This document shows, piece by piece, positions 1 through 9,402 of a stretch of 37,016 bases of DNA (positions are counted from its first letter, which is position 1; every line of letters begins with the position of its first letter). Source of the DNA: Tateyamaria sp. (GTDB taxonomy: Bacteria > Pseudomonadota > Alphaproteobacteria > Rhodobacterales > Rhodobacteraceae). The notes beneath the pieces are model-generated. The model was not told the origin of the DNA. It made no database searches and worked only from the letters and a program-made list of their open reading frames with translations. The position numbers were made by a program, and so were the translations under genes. Location of the stretch: assembly GCA_018668195.1 (NCBI GenBank), contig JABITU010000038.1:1-37016 (forward strand). Direction: 5' to 3'.

Positions 1-1
1 C

Positions 2-268
2 AACACACTTGAAGAGCAACTAGATTATATTGCCGTAGCCACACGGGGTAAAGCATATAAGGTTGGTGTTAACTGCAGAGACGAACGTGCATTTAAACGC
101 AAGATGACAATGCTGTTGTGTGAACATTACAGTATGAAAATGGTCCCTACTGATTGGCTCAGGGATCTAACCGACAAAACAGGTCTACCTAAGAATTGGA
201 AGGACTTAGTTGAAATCGCCATATTTGAATTAGCAGCCGATGATTTTTTAATCTCTAAAGTAAGATAA
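2..268 (+). CDS. Partial hypothetical protein, phage-like (5' end outside window)
   Basis: An open frame runs from the window edge to a TAA at 266-268, giving about 88 residues (starts NTLEEQLDYIAV, ends DDFLISKVR). It is AT-rich, unlike the genes after 740, and shares this bias with the next two frames. The next start codon lies one base after its stop, so the three look like a tightly packed phage gene string. I do not recognise the family. It is mixed charged and hydrophobic with two internal cysteines and no visible signal peptide or membrane segment. Only the C-terminal part is present, so no function is proposed. Confidence 0.55.
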   Translation, partial: NTLEEQLDYIAVATRGKAYKVGVNCRDERAFKRKMTMLLCEHYSMKMVPTDWLRDLTDKTGLPKNWKDLVEIAIFELAADDFLISKVR

Positions 269-269
269 T

Positions 270-476
270 ATGACCCTCAGAATTCTATTAGATTTAGCCT
301 TAATATTTTTATCCTTTTATTCGTTGATCCTAACTGCAGGTGTCGTATATTTGTACCTGTCAATCAAACGCATAGACTCTGAGTCATACCAATTGGCACA
401 GATATTGCATACATTTATGAATCAGCCGGAGGATAACGTAATCGAAGGCTTTACTAAAACAAGACAAGATGACTAG
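270..476 (+). CDS. Small single-pass membrane protein, phage-like
   Basis: A 68-residue protein. Residues about 5-30 form one hydrophobic stretch, so it is probably an inner-membrane protein anchored near its N terminus. The rest is a short polar tail (KRIDSESYQLAQ onward). The start lies one base after the previous stop, and the end overlaps the next frame by 8 bases. Such packing and AT-rich codon use fit a tailed-phage genome rather than the Roseobacter-type DNA downstream. I do not recognise a family, and such small membrane proteins are common in marine phages without known roles. Confidence 0.5.
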   Translation: MTLRILLDLALIFLSFYSLILTAGVVYLYLSIKRIDSESYQLAQILHTFMNQPEDNVIEGFTKTRQDD

Positions 477-1674
477 AGTAAACATTCACATGAAGCCAAT
501 CCTCTTATCGGACTCACACTTACTTGCTGAGCACCGCGAGATCATTCGCTTATTTAAATTGGGCAAGGACTATTGGGCACGTGATCCTAAAAAACGTTCT
601 GTCATTCCTAACGACTTTAAGTTGGGTAAAGGCCACGTCAACTTCTTCTATGACAAATTGGATTGGGTTGCTGATCGTTATCTTGCACTCTACGCAGAGT
701 GTACTGAACGTGGATTCAATGTTACCGATATGTCTGACGCGGCAGGCACTGCGTGGCTCGACGTGAAAGATCGCAAATGGTCAGATACCTTGCTGGCCAA
801 TGGCGGCATGCGTGTTGACCAGATGCCAGAGTTGCTGGAGGGAACTGCTGTGGTTGGGCCGTTGCAAGCGGCGCGCGCTGATCTGGGTCTGCCCAAGACG
901 GCATTGGTCGTTGCGGGTGGTGCAGACAACGCCGTGTCTGCATGCGGCGTTGGGGCCTTGGGTGAGGGTGATGGCTTTGTCTCGCTTGGAACATCCGGGG
1001 TCGTGCTTGCGGGACGTGACCGTTATGCCCCGCGGGCCGAAAGCGCCGTTCATACATTTTGCCATGCAGTTCCGGACCGCTGGTATCAAATGGGCGTCGT
1101 TCTGGCCGCAACAGACAGCCTGAACTGGCTCTCGCGGGTGACTGGGCAAAGCCCCAGCGTCCTGTCCGATGCTGTAGGAAACAGTCTGATGCCGCCGGGC
1201 GCGGTGCGGTTCTATCCCTATCTATCGGGTGAACGCACGCCATACAACGACGCGCAGATACGTGGTGGATTTACCGGTCTTGAGGTTGCCACAGGCCCCG
1301 AGGATCTGACCCGTGCCGTGATGGTCGGTGTCAGTTTTGCCCTGCGTGACAGTCTAGAAGCCCTACGATCCACCGGAACTCAACTGGACAGCGCGCTTGC
1401 AATCGGAGGCGGCTGCCGGTCTGATCATTGGACAACCCTGCTGGCGACGATCCTGAACATTCCGCTGGAACGCCCTGATGAAAGCGCTTTTGGGGCGGCC
1501 ATCGGGGCTGCGCGTATCGCAATCTGCGGCGTCACGGGCGCCGCCCCCGAAAATGTGATGATCAAACCCCCGATCAAGGATATCATTGCGCCAGACCCCG
1601 ATCACGTCGCCGCCTATGACGATGCTTATCGCGGCTTTGCCGCCGCCTACCCAAGTTTGAAGGCCATGCCATGA
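469..1674 (+). CDS. Chimeric ORF: N-terminal T4-type endonuclease V joined to C-terminal half of xylulokinase
   Basis: Residues 1-86 resemble phage T4 endonuclease V (pyrimidine dimer DNA glycosylase, DenV). They have the N-terminal MTR with the catalytic Thr2, the AEHRE segment holding the Glu equivalent to T4 Glu23, and a [13 protein letters not shown] block followed by ECTERGFN. The last ~50 residues of the glycosylase are missing. From about residue 87 ([14 protein letters not shown]) to the end it is a FGGY-family xylulokinase (D-xylulose + ATP to xylulose 5-phosphate) resembling E. coli XylB from its catalytic-Asp region on. The FGGY N-terminal domain is absent. Base composition changes sharply at the join. 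The stop overlaps xylA (ATGA), which is normal for xylBA. A functional fusion is very unlikely. The C-terminal half is real xylB, and the join is an assembly, amplification or recombination chimera. Confidence 0.85.
   Translation: MTRVNIHMKPILLSDSHLLAEHREIIRLFKLGKDYWARDPKKRSVIPNDFKLGKGHVNFFYDKLDWVADRYLALYAECTERGFNVTDMSDAAGTAWLDVKDRKWSDTLLANGGMRVDQMPELLEGTAVVGPLQAARADLGLPKTALVVAGGADNAVSACGVGALGEGDGFVSLGTSGVVLAGRDRYAPRAESAVHTFCHAVPDRWYQMGVVLAATDSLNWLSRVTGQSPSVLSDAVGNSLMPPGAVRFYPYLSGERTPYNDAQIRGGFTGLEVATGPEDLTRAVMVGVSFALRDSLEALRSTGTQLDSALAIGGGCRSDHWTTLLATILNIPLERPDESAFGAAIGAARIAICGVTGAAPENVMIKPPIKDIIAPDPDHVAAYDDAYRGFAAAYPSLKAMP
718..740. other. Phage/bacterial chimeric junction
   Basis: To the left, coding sequence is AT-rich and matches phage endonuclease V. 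To the right it is GC-richer and matches xylulokinase. The proteins can be followed from the left through ERGFN and from the right back to TDMSDAAGT, so the join lies within about codons 83-90. No repeat, IS end or tRNA is present at the join, which points to a short-homology join rather than transposition. Confidence 0.75.
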
Positions 1675-2978
1675 CAACTAGATTTTTTGACGGGCTCAGC
1701 CCGGCAACATACGAAGGCCCCGACAGTACGAACCCAATGGCCTTCCGCCACTACAACCCTGACGAGGTCGTTCTGGGCAAATCAATGAAAGAGCACCTGC
1801 GCTTTGCGGTGGCCTATTGGCATTCCTTTGCATGGGAGGGCGGTGATCCGTTCGGTAGTCAGACGTTCATTCGTCCTTGGCATCCGCAGGACGATATGGG
1901 CCGCGCCAAAATGAAAGCCGATGTTGCCTTTGAAATGTTTGACCTGCTGGGTGCGCCATATTTTTGCTGGCACGATGCAGACGTGCGGCCCGAAGGCGCA
2001 ACTCTGGCCGAAAGCATTGCGAGGCTGGATGAGATTACTGACTATTTCCTGACAAAGATGGAAACGCGAGACACTGGGCTGCTCTGGGGTACGGCCAATA
2101 TGTTTAGCCACCGTCGCTGGATGGGTGGAGCGTCAACCAACCCGAACCCAGATGTTTTTGCCTATGCCGCAGCGACTGTGAAATCCTGCATGGACGCAAC
2201 TCAGAAAATGGGCGGTCATAACTATGTTTTGTGGGGGGGGCGCGAAGGGTATGAGACGCTTTTGAACACGGATATGGGGCGCGAGCTTGACCACATGGGC
2301 TGGTTCCTGAACATGGTGGTCGAGTACAAGCACAAGATCGGATTCAAGGGTCAGATACTTGTCGAGCCGAAGCCGCAAGAACCGTCCAAGCATCAATACG
2401 ATTTTGACGCGGCCACCTGCATCGGTTTCTTGCGCAAATACGGGCTGGAAGACGAGGTGAAGCTAAACCTTGAACAAGGGCACGCAATTCTTGCCGGACA
2501 CTCATTCGAACACGAGATTGCCGTGGCCACAGCCGAAGAAATGCTGGGTTCAATCGACATGAACCGCAACGACTATCAATCCGGATGGGATACCGATCAG
2601 TTCCCGAACAACGTTCCCGAAGTCGCGCTGTGCTATTATCACATTCTCAAGGCTGGCGGACTGGGACAGGGCGGTACGAACTTTGATGCCAAATTGCGCC
2701 GACAATCGATTGATCCCGTGGATCTGATCGCAGCCCATATCGGAGCGATGGATATCTGCGCACGCGGGCTTAAGGCGGCGGCAGCGATGATCGAGGATGG
2801 TGGTCTGGAGGATGCCATAGCTCAACGCTATTCCGGCTGGGACACGGATGCAGCAAAGGCGATGCTGAGCAGTGATCTTACTACAATCTCTAATGACATC
2901 GTGGCGCGCGAAATTGATCCCGAACCCCGGTCCGGCCGTCAGGAAGTGTTGGAGAACTATGTTTCGCGTTTTGTTTAA
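1671..2978 (+). CDS. xylA: Xylose isomerase
   Basis: Converts D-xylose to D-xylulose in the cytoplasm using two divalent metal ions. The 435-residue length is that of class II XylA proteins. Family blocks are in order: [12 protein letters not shown] holding the catalytic His, [16 protein letters not shown] with the metal-binding Glu and catalytic Lys, [16 protein letters not shown] with the next Glu and His ligands, [10 protein letters not shown] with metal-binding aspartates, and [13 protein letters not shown] near the end. The start overlaps the xylulokinase stop by four bases (ATGA), so the two are translationally coupled. The 3' end overlaps the following peroxidase gene by 20 bases. The transporter xylFHG lies about 12 kb further on. 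Confidence 0.97.
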   Translation: MTTRFFDGLSPATYEGPDSTNPMAFRHYNPDEVVLGKSMKEHLRFAVAYWHSFAWEGGDPFGSQTFIRPWHPQDDMGRAKMKADVAFEMFDLLGAPYFCWHDADVRPEGATLAESIARLDEITDYFLTKMETRDTGLLWGTANMFSHRRWMGGASTNPNPDVFAYAAATVKSCMDATQKMGGHNYVLWGGREGYETLLNTDMGRELDHMGWFLNMVVEYKHKIGFKGQILVEPKPQEPSKHQYDFDAATCIGFLRKYGLEDEVKLNLEQGHAILAGHSFEHEIAVATAEEMLGSIDMNRNDYQSGWDTDQFPNNVPEVALCYYHILKAGGLGQGGTNFDAKLRRQSIDPVDLIAAHIGAMDICARGLKAAAAMIEDGGLEDAIAQRYSGWDTDAAKAMLSSDLTTISNDIVAREIDPEPRSGRQEVLENYVSRFV

Positions 2979-4263
2979 ACTGATCGCATCTTTGCTGTGT
3001 GCAACCCCTGCCTTTGCGGGTGAGATGCCCTATGGGGAACCGGTCTTTCCGCCTGTGAACAGCGCGCAGGTCGAATTGGGTCAATTGCTGTTCTATGACC
3101 CTATCCTTTCGGGTTCTAAAACCGTGTCATGTGCAACGTGTCACCATCCACGCCATGGTACGGGTGACGGCCTGTCGCTCGGCCTCGGCGATGGCGGCAT
3201 CGCCCTTGGGCCTGATCGGAAAGTCGATCACACAAATATGCCCGAACAACGCATTCCCAGAAATGCACCCCCACTTTTCAACCTTGGTGCCCGCGAATTC
3301 ACTGTCTTTTTCCATGATGGCAGGCTTGAGAAAGATGCCGCGCGGCCCTCGGGCATCCGCACCCCTCTCGGGTCTGAAATGGAGATGGGATTTGCATCTG
3401 CCCTGAGCGCACAATCGATGTTCCCAGTTCTGTCCGCGGATGAAATGGCCGGACACTACGCTGAAAATGACGTGGCCCAAGCTGTGCGACAGGGGTTGAT
3501 TACCGGGCCAGACGGCGCTTGGGATCTGTTGTCCAAACGGATCGAGGACATTCCCGCATATCGCAGCCGCTTTGACACCCTGATTGGGCAGGAGGCCATC
3601 AGCTTTACCCATATCTCTGATGCTGTTGCCGCTTTCCTTGATTTTGAATGGCGCGGGGTGGCGAGCCCCTTCGACTTGTATCTGCGAAATGGCACCAGGA
3701 TGAACGGAGCCGCGATGCGCGGTATGGAGCTGTTCTACGGTGATGCCGGATGCAGCACCTGCCATGCAGGCCGGTTTCAGACCGATCACGATTTTCATGC
3801 GATCGCGATGCCGCAAATCGGACCGGGCAAGGCTGCACGCTTTGAAAGTCATGCGCGCGATGTGGGTCGTCTCCGGGTTACAGGTCGGGCCGAAGATGCA
3901 TATGCCTTTCGCACACCGCCCCTGCGCAACGTTGCCCATACTGCGCCATATGGCCATTCTGGCGCCTATGCGACCCTCGAAGCCGTCGTGCGCCACCATC
4001 TTGATCCTGTAAACAGTCTGCGGAACTATGACCCTGCGCAGGCTGTTTTGCCCGGGCTTGACGTTGATGACTTGCGGATCCTGTCAGACCCGGCCGAGAT
4101 TGACGCGATTGCAGCGGCAAACAGCCTTGCTCCGCGCGATCTGGATGATCAACAAGTGGCCGACATACTGGTATTTCTTGAAGGACTGACTGACACACAA
4201 AGCCTGCGCGGGGCATTGGGGGTGCCACTCTCTGTGCCCAGCGGTCTGCTAGTGGAAAAATAA
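2959..4263 (+). CDS. Di-heme cytochrome c peroxidase / MauG-like periplasmic protein
   Basis: A 434-residue exported di-heme protein of the bacterial cytochrome c peroxidase/MauG family. Residues 1-20 are a signal peptide ending ATPAFA. Heme-binding motifs are CATCH at 58-62 and CSTCH at 265-269, and the conserved [18 protein letters not shown] block follows about 90 residues later. The ATG at 2959 is chosen because it starts the signal peptide and is preceded by GGAG at 2951; a longer frame from 2872 would put 29 extra residues before it. The gene overlaps the xylA end by 20 bases, so it is probably expressed with xylBA. CCPs reduce H2O2, while MauG-type members oxidise protein or small-molecule substrates; sequence alone does not decide. 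Co-expression with xylose catabolism is unusual and unexplained. Confidence 0.92.
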   Translation: MFRVLFKLIASLLCATPAFAGEMPYGEPVFPPVNSAQVELGQLLFYDPILSGSKTVSCATCHHPRHGTGDGLSLGLGDGGIALGPDRKVDHTNMPEQRIPRNAPPLFNLGAREFTVFFHDGRLEKDAARPSGIRTPLGSEMEMGFASALSAQSMFPVLSADEMAGHYAENDVAQAVRQGLITGPDGAWDLLSKRIEDIPAYRSRFDTLIGQEAISFTHISDAVAAFLDFEWRGVASPFDLYLRNGTRMNGAAMRGMELFYGDAGCSTCHAGRFQTDHDFHAIAMPQIGPGKAARFESHARDVGRLRVTGRAEDAYAFRTPPLRNVAHTAPYGHSGAYATLEAVVRHHLDPVNSLRNYDPAQAVLPGLDVDDLRILSDPAEIDAIAAANSLAPRDLDDQQVADILVFLEGLTDTQSLRGALGVPLSVPSGLLVEK

Positions 4264-4308
4264 CCGTATGTGGTCAAAATCCCTGGGTCATGCCCGCCCT
4301 GTCACCGC

Positions 4309-4779
4309 TCAACCATCATGTGTTGGCACTGCTTTTGATGGCGCGACATAAGGGCGTGTTACGTCCTTGAGTGCTGCCTCGATCACTTCGACCTCAAGAC
4401 GCAGCGCGCCATCCCCGGCCAGCGTCAGCAGGATATTGCCAGCCCCATCTTCGGAAGGTTCAAACGTGACAGACAGCAACGAGAGAATTGTATCTTGGTC
4501 GTTGCGATCTATGCCATGGGTTGAAACGCGCAAAACATGATCAAACGCCAACAGGGCCTGCACTCGTTCGGGTGCATGACGGTCGGCGCCTGAGTCTTCC
4601 CAACGGAACCGATTCAACAAAAGACCAAAGCGTCGCACCTTTGGATTCCACTGCATCTCGGTGATTGGAAAGACAGCATCCTGAGCCAAAGAAGATAAAA
4701 TCGTCAGATCGTCGGCGTCCATTGCGCCAAGATTCAACGGTATTTCACGGCCGTCCTCAAACTTAGCATCTTGCGTCAT
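4309..4779 (-). CDS. DUF2948 family protein
   Basis: A 156-residue cytoplasmic protein of the alphaproteobacterial DUF2948 family, function unknown. The family pattern is visible: a short N-terminal [13 protein letters not shown] helix, [26 protein letters not shown], and a C-terminal beta-rich part with [19 protein letters not shown]. Its start overlaps the murA stop by four bases (ATGA), so it is co-transcribed and coupled to murA. As I recall, in many Rhodobacteraceae this gene sits between murA and hisD; here hisD is 6 kb away and the downstream neighbour is the convergent peroxidase gene. Confidence 0.88.
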   Translation of the reverse strand: MTQDAKFEDGREIPLNLGAMDADDLTILSSLAQDAVFPITEMQWNPKVRRFGLLLNRFRWEDSGADRHAPERVQALLAFDHVLRVSTHGIDRNDQDTILSLLSVTFEPSEDGAGNILLTLAGDGALRLEVEVIEAALKDVTRPYVAPSKAVPTHDG

Positions 4780-6047
4780 TCGCCTTGTACCCGTTCAATG
4801 TTGGCCCCGATGCCAGACAGTTTGCGCACAACATGCTCATAGCCTCGATCAAGGTGATAGACGCGTGCAACGCGCGTTTCCCCTTGGGCTGCAAGCCCCG
4901 CAAGGATTAGGCTGATACTGGCCCGTAAATCCGTGGCCATGACAGGCGCGCCTTTCAGCTGTTCGACACCCCTGACCGTTGCTGTTCCGCCTTGGACGTC
5001 AATGCGCGCACCCATCCGGATCAGTTCGGGGGCATGCATGAAACGGTTTTCGAATATTTTCTCTTCCAGAACTGAAATGCCGTCTGCAGTGCATAACAGC
5101 GCCATCATTTGCGCCTGTAAATCCGTCGGAAAACCAGGAAACGGTTCTGTCGTGACATCGATAGCCCGGATGCCCCCACCCTTACGCTTGACCATCAAAC
5201 CAGTTTCGACTTGTGTCACGTCGACGCCTGCCGCATCTAGTTTTTCACAAAATGCGCCAATAAGGTCTATCCTACCACCGAGCAATTCTACTTCACCCCC
5301 ACAAATGGCAGGGGCCAGCATATATGTGCCCAACTCAATGCGGTCTGTAACAACGGGATGCGTCGCGCCCGTCAATCGATCTACACCTTGCACTGTGATT
5401 GTCGATGTTCCGGCCCCGTCAACCTGCGCACCCATCTTGCGAAGGCAATCCGCTAAATCGACGATTTCAGGCTCGCGCGCTGCATTATTGATAACGGTTG
5501 TGCCCTTGGCCAGGGTCGCGGCCATCATAATGTTTTCGGTCGCACCCACACTGGCAAAAGGAAAGTCGATCACCGCACCCCTAAGCCGCCCGCCTTCGGC
5601 TTTAGCATGCAGGTAGCCATCCCGCAGGTCGATTTCAGCCCCCATCTTAGTCAGCCCATCCGTGTGGATATTCATGGGGCGCGCACCAATCGCGCAACCA
5701 CCGGGAAGCGATACCTCTGCATATCCTTCGCGTGCCAAAAGCGGGCCAAGCACCAGGTTTGATGCGCGCATCTTGCGCACGATATCATATTCGGCACGGG
5801 TGTTGATCGCGCCGTGGCTCGACATGGCAATGACGTTGCCGTCTTGCAGCGATGCGACTTCTGCACCCAAGGATTGCAAAAGTTGTGTCATCGTGTGGAT
5901 ATCGCTCAGTCGTGGCGCGTTGGTGAGGGTCAGCGGCTCTTCGCTCAGCAGCGTGGCTGGCATAAGCGCGAGGCACGCATTCTTGGCCCCTGCAATCGGG
6001 ATCTGACCATTCAGTGACCCACCACCCCTGACCAAAATACTATCCAT
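4776..6047 (-). CDS. murA: UDP-N-acetylglucosamine 1-carboxyvinyltransferase
   Basis: First committed step of peptidoglycan synthesis: transfers enolpyruvate from PEP to UDP-GlcNAc in the cytoplasm. The product is 423 residues, usual for MurA. KN at 22-23 in the [12 protein letters not shown] block and Cys118 in [11 protein letters not shown], the fosfomycin-reactive catalytic cysteine, are present. The start is taken at the ATG at 6047 ([10 protein letters not shown]) because family members begin here and an AGGAG lies just upstream; a frame extending to 6110 adds 21 residues that overlap the small gene before it. It overlaps that 49-codon gene by 8 bases and the DUF2948 gene by 4, forming a compact three-gene operon. 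Confidence 0.97.
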   Translation of the reverse strand: MDSILVRGGGSLNGQIPIAGAKNACLALMPATLLSEEPLTLTNAPRLSDIHTMTQLLQSLGAEVASLQDGNVIAMSSHGAINTRAEYDIVRKMRASNLVLGPLLAREGYAEVSLPGGCAIGARPMNIHTDGLTKMGAEIDLRDGYLHAKAEGGRLRGAVIDFPFASVGATENIMMAATLAKGTTVINNAAREPEIVDLADCLRKMGAQVDGAGTSTITVQGVDRLTGATHPVVTDRIELGTYMLAPAICGGEVELLGGRIDLIGAFCEKLDAAGVDVTQVETGLMVKRKGGGIRAIDVTTEPFPGFPTDLQAQMMALLCTADGISVLEEKIFENRFMHAPELIRMGARIDVQGGTATVRGVEQLKGAPVMATDLRASISLILAGLAAQGETRVARVYHLDRGYEHVVRKLSGIGANIERVQGE

Positions 6048-6189
6048 TGTTCTGCTCCTGCACTTTTCCCGCACCATCCCGCGCCTTGGCCTGAGCTTTG
6101 CGCCGAGCAAGGTTCACTTTGAGAGCCGCCTTAAGGCGGTCCTCTCGATCTTGTGTCGATTTTCGTTTGGGTGTTAGTTTTTCCGCCAT
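6040..6189 (-). CDS. Small basic 49-residue protein upstream of murA
   Basis: A short frame from the ATG at 6189 to TAG at 6040-6042. The product starts [14 protein letters not shown] and ends KVQEQNNG. It is strongly charged and Lys/Arg-rich with no hydrophobic segment, so it is probably a soluble, perhaps nucleic-acid-binding or largely helical peptide. Its stop overlaps the murA start by 8 bases, and the murA ribosome binding site lies inside its last codons. That arrangement suggests a real, coupled gene. I recall similar short frames before murA in related genomes but cannot name a family. Function unknown. Confidence 0.6.
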   Translation of the reverse strand: MAEKLTPKRKSTQDREDRLKAALKVNLARRKAQAKARDGAGKVQEQNNG

Positions 6190-6273
6190 GTCGCTTCTCT
6201 AACGCAGGGGAACGGAAGCGTCCAGAATGGGCTTGCACGCATGGTCGATTGAGTCTAACCACCCGCCCATAAA

Positions 6274-6348
6274 GCTGTGGTAGCTCAGTGGTAGAGCACA
6301 CCCTTGGTAAGGGTGAGGTCGAGAGTTCAATCCTCTCTCACAGCACCA
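6274..6348 (+). tRNA. tRNA-Thr (GGT anticodon)
   Basis: A complete cloverleaf can be folded. The acceptor arm is GCTGTGG with TCACAGC (one G-U pair), the D arm GCTC-AGTGGTA-GAGC, the anticodon stem CACCC/GGGTG with loop TTGGTAA, and the T arm GAGAG-TTCAATC-CTCTC. The discriminator A and an encoded CCA follow. The anticodon GGT reads ACC and ACU threonine codons. The last 11 bases overlap the 3' end of a recombinase remnant on the other strand, which suggests this tRNA was an integration target. Confidence 0.96.
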
Positions 6349-6885
6349 TTACTTTTACACTCCCTGAAAGCACACCTAAAGCATTGAAAGGCAACGCTAT
6401 TTGGGGTGTTCTAGCTCCATCAATTCGATGGTGCGAAAATCCGCTCGAAAAACCTAATCTGAGCACGGTTCTGCGCAGATTCGCATCGCCGCTTTCCCAT
6501 ATTCTCCAAGGGCGTGAGAGGAACTTTAGGGAGAGTTCTAGATAATCCTCATACCTCTTCGGTTTTGACGCCTTTTCTGCAAGATTTTCAGCCATGATCA
6601 CCTTCGACTTCTCCAGTTCAGTGATCTTGTTTTCACAGGCACCGATGACCGCATCATTGCTCGCCTGCATAATACGCGAGAGCAGCGCTTCGATCTGCGA
6701 CTCGGCATCTGTGATTTGGCGCTTGGTTAAACGCGCAACATCTTTGGATTGAGCCAGTCGTGCACCCCACGCACGTCTGAACATGGCTTTTGCCAACACG
6801 AAGTATTTAGGACTCGGTTCCAGTGTTCGACAACATCAGCCAACGCGCCTTCAATCTTGTCGCGTGGGCTAGACTTCCCACAGCA
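6338..6885 (-). pseudogene. Remnant of a serine site-specific recombinase (C-terminal part, frameshifted)
   Basis: The open frame from 6799 down to the stop at 6338 (153 codons) matches the C-terminal coiled-coil region of large serine recombinases. It has the LAKAMFRRAW segment, an ESQIEALLSRIM / ENKITELEKSK coiled coil, a WRIWESG block, and the ending RIDGARTPQIALPFNALG. Reading further upstream, the family's GKS-x-RDKIEG segment is found at about 6848-6885 but in another frame; the frames switch between about 6824 and 6838. The catalytic N-terminal resolvase domain and most of the zinc ribbon are gone. The stop codon lies inside the 3' end of tRNA-Thr, as expected where an integrase gene ends at its own attachment site. 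It is non-functional. Confidence 0.75.
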
Positions 6886-7038
6886 GCGTAAATCAGCCCG
6901 CCGATCCGCGACAGAGCGCTCAGGTCAAACTGGTAAGGCTAACGATGGAATGCCTGTTCCTGAATTAGGGGCTTCAACGTGTATTGGTGCGCATACGATT
7001 TTCGCACACTGAATTCCCAAGCATTCAAAATGGTCGGC

Positions 7039-8835
7039 TCAGCCATCCATTTTGAGCGCGCTGATGAATGCTTCTTGTGGGATGTCTACCTTACCGAATT
7101 GCCGCATTTTTTTCTTACCCGCCTTCTGCTTGTCGAGTAGCTTGCGTTTTCGGGTCGCGTCGCCACCATAGCACTTGGCGGTCACGTCTTTGCGCATGGC
7201 TGACAAGGTTTCGCGGGCGATAACCTTACCACCAATGGCGGCCTGAATCGGAATTTTGAACATGTGCCGTGGGATGAGATCCTTGAGCTTTTCGACCATA
7301 GCACGGCCGCGCATCTCGGCCCGTTCCCGATGCACCATCATCGAAAGTGCGTCGACGGGTTCGTCGTTCACCAAAACAGACATCTTGACTAGGTTGTCCT
7401 CTTGGTACACGGTCATTTGGTAATCGAACGACGCATAGCCCTTGGTCACTGACTTGAGCCGATCATAAAAATCAAAAACCACTTCGTTCAGCGGCAAGTC
7501 ATAGACTGTCATTGCGCGCGTACCGGCATAGGTCAGATCCTGCTGTACGCCGCGCCTTTCTTGGCAAAGTTTAAGCACATCACCGAGGTATTCGTCCGGC
7601 ACAAGGATAGTGGCCTTAATGCGCGGCTCTTTGAGGTGATCAACGATGCTGAGGTCGGGCATATCTGCTGGGTTGTGCAACTCGATCATCGTGCCATCAC
7701 GCATGTATACGTGATAGACTACCGAGGGCGCGGTCGTGATCAGTTCTATGTTATATTCGCGTTCGATGCGGTCGCGGATGACCTCGAGGTGCAAAAGGCC
7801 AAGAAACCCGCAGCGAAACCCAAAGCCAAGCGCGGCCGAGGTTTCCATCTCAAAAGAAAAGCTAGCGTCGTTCAATGCCAGTTTGTCTATTGCATCGCGC
7901 AGGTCCTCGAATTCAGAGCTATCGACAGGGAACAAGCCGCAAAACACTACGGGTTGAGAAGGTTTAAAGCCGGGGAGTGCGTCTACTTTTGCACGTTCGT
8001 GCGTGATCGTGTCACCTACGCGGGTGTCGCGCACCTGTTTGATCGACGCCGTAAGGAATCCGATCTCGCCGGGGCCAAGGCTGTCCACGGGTTGCATGGC
8101 GGGGCGGAACACGCCGATTCGATCCACGTGGTGGACGCTGCTGTTTGACAGAAACCGAACCTTTTCACCCTTTTTGAGCTGCCCATCGATCACGCGGATC
8201 AGAACTATGACACCGAGGTAACTGTCGTACCAGCTGTCTACCAACATAGCCTTAAGCGGTGCGTCGGGGTCACCTTGCGGTGCTGGCAGTTGCTTTACGA
8301 TGGCCTCAAGGGTTTCATGAATGCCGACGCCTGTCTTTGCCGACACCTTAATCGCACCGGACGCGTCGATGCCGATGACGTCTTCGATCTGTTCTGCCAC
8401 GCGGTCGCAGTCGGTGGCGGGTAAATCGATCTTGTTGAGAACGGGAACAATTTCGTGGTCCGCATCGATGGCCTGATAGACGTTGGCCAGCGTCTGTGCC
8501 TCGACACCTTGGGTGCTGTCCACCACCAAAAGCGACCCTTCGACCGCGCGCATTGACCGGCTGACCTCATAGGCAAAATCCACGTGGCCTGGGGTGTCGA
8601 TCAGGTTCAGCACATACTGTTCGCCATCTTCGGCGGTATAGTCGATGCGGACAGTGTTTGCCTTGATGGTGATGCCGCGCTCGCGTTCGATATCCATGCT
8701 GTCGAGTAGCTGTTCCTTCATGTCCCGGTCGGCTACGGTTTTGGTGGATTGAATTAGCCGGTCGGCCAGTGTCGATTTCCCGTGGTCGATGTGCGCGACG
8801 ATGGAGAAATTGCGGATATGAGAGGTAGGTGTCAT
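7039..8835 (-). CDS. lepA: Elongation factor 4 (ribosome back-translocase LepA)
   Basis: A 598-residue translational GTPase acting on stalled or mis-translocated ribosomes. G1 AHIDHGKST is at 14-22, followed by G3 DTPGH, G4 NKID and a SAKTG G5. EF-G-like domains come next, and the LepA-specific C-terminal domain ends in the basic [19 protein letters not shown] segment. The start at 8835 ([12 protein letters not shown]) fits family alignment; the frame stays open to 9018 but that part looks non-coding. No clear Shine-Dalgarno precedes 8835 (the upstream bases read CATATCCCTCTT), which is odd for so conserved a gene. It is divergent from the lipoprotein gene at 9040 with 204 bases between them. 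Confidence 0.96.
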   Translation of the reverse strand: MTPTSHIRNFSIVAHIDHGKSTLADRLIQSTKTVADRDMKEQLLDSMDIERERGITIKANTVRIDYTAEDGEQYVLNLIDTPGHVDFAYEVSRSMRAVEGSLLVVDSTQGVEAQTLANVYQAIDADHEIVPVLNKIDLPATDCDRVAEQIEDVIGIDASGAIKVSAKTGVGIHETLEAIVKQLPAPQGDPDAPLKAMLVDSWYDSYLGVIVLIRVIDGQLKKGEKVRFLSNSSVHHVDRIGVFRPAMQPVDSLGPGEIGFLTASIKQVRDTRVGDTITHERAKVDALPGFKPSQPVVFCGLFPVDSSEFEDLRDAIDKLALNDASFSFEMETSAALGFGFRCGFLGLLHLEVIRDRIEREYNIELITTAPSVVYHVYMRDGTMIELHNPADMPDLSIVDHLKEPRIKATILVPDEYLGDVLKLCQERRGVQQDLTYAGTRAMTVYDLPLNEVVFDFYDRLKSVTKGYASFDYQMTVYQEDNLVKMSVLVNDEPVDALSMMVHRERAEMRGRAMVEKLKDLIPRHMFKIPIQAAIGGKVIARETLSAMRKDVTAKCYGGDATRKRKLLDKQKAGKKKMRQFGKVDIPQEAFISALKMDG

Positions 8836-9039
8836 AAGAGGGATATGTAGGGGTTTTTGAAGGTGGTCAATGGGTGCATTGGATTGTTGCACTTGTGCGA
8901 TACCGAATGGGTTTGCACATGCCTGCGCGCATTGGGTTGAACATCTGCTGCCATGATCGTGAATTGCGCTTAGATCGCCATTTTGCCATAGTTTCTGCGT
9001 AGGAACGGGTAACATCACCGGAATTTAAGAGCCATACAG

Positions 9040-9402
9040 ATGAAGCTTTCCTTGATCATAATCACTGCAATGGCCGCGATGGCGCTAACTGCCTGTGGAA
9101 GCACACGTTATTCCAGTGAAAATGCAGTTCATACCTCGGTGCCTACAGACTTGGTTGACAATGGCCCAATCTATTCTGCCTGCCGCAAAGCTGGGCGAAA
9201 ACAGGCCAGCCGCAAGCATTGTGGTTGCGTGCAGGGGGTTGCCCATCAAAGCCTTGGACCCACTGAGCAGCAGTTTGGCGCGACTTTTTTTGATGATCCA
9301 CACAGCGCACAATCAGTGCGCCAATCCGATCGCCACCAAGATGAACTGTTCTGGACAAAGTGGAAGGAATATGGAGCGCAGGCCGTAGAGATGTGCACCT
9401 GA
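9040..9402 (+). CDS. Small conserved lipoprotein
   Basis: A 120-residue lipoprotein. It has a short signal peptide and lipobox LTAC with lipidated Cys19, then a ~100-residue domain with CRKAGRKQASRKHCGCVQ, FFDDPHSAQSVRQSDR and FWTKWKEYG blocks, ending in Cys. Four cysteines besides the lipidated one suggest periplasmic disulfides. I recall this pattern from a family of short Rhodobacteraceae proteins sometimes labelled arginine transporter; nothing in the sequence supports transport. It stands alone, with non-coding stretches on both sides. Confidence 0.8.
   Translation: MKLSLIIITAMAAMALTACGSTRYSSENAVHTSVPTDLVDNGPIYSACRKAGRKQASRKHCGCVQGVAHQSLGPTEQQFGATFFDDPHSAQSVRQSDRHQDELFWTKWKEYGAQAVEMCT

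Noticed and set aside
3127..3999. 290-codon minus-strand frame opposite the di-heme peroxidase gene
   Set aside because: The plus strand encodes a signal peptide and two CxxCH motifs, while this frame has no recognisable domain.
4933..5616. 227-codon plus-strand frame opposite murA
   Set aside because: It lies entirely within murA on the other strand and has low-complexity residue content; a shadow frame.
7561..8148. 195-codon plus-strand frame inside lepA
   Set aside because: It is antisense to the conserved EF4 coding sequence, shows no family signature and has a composition mirroring lepA codons; a shadow frame.
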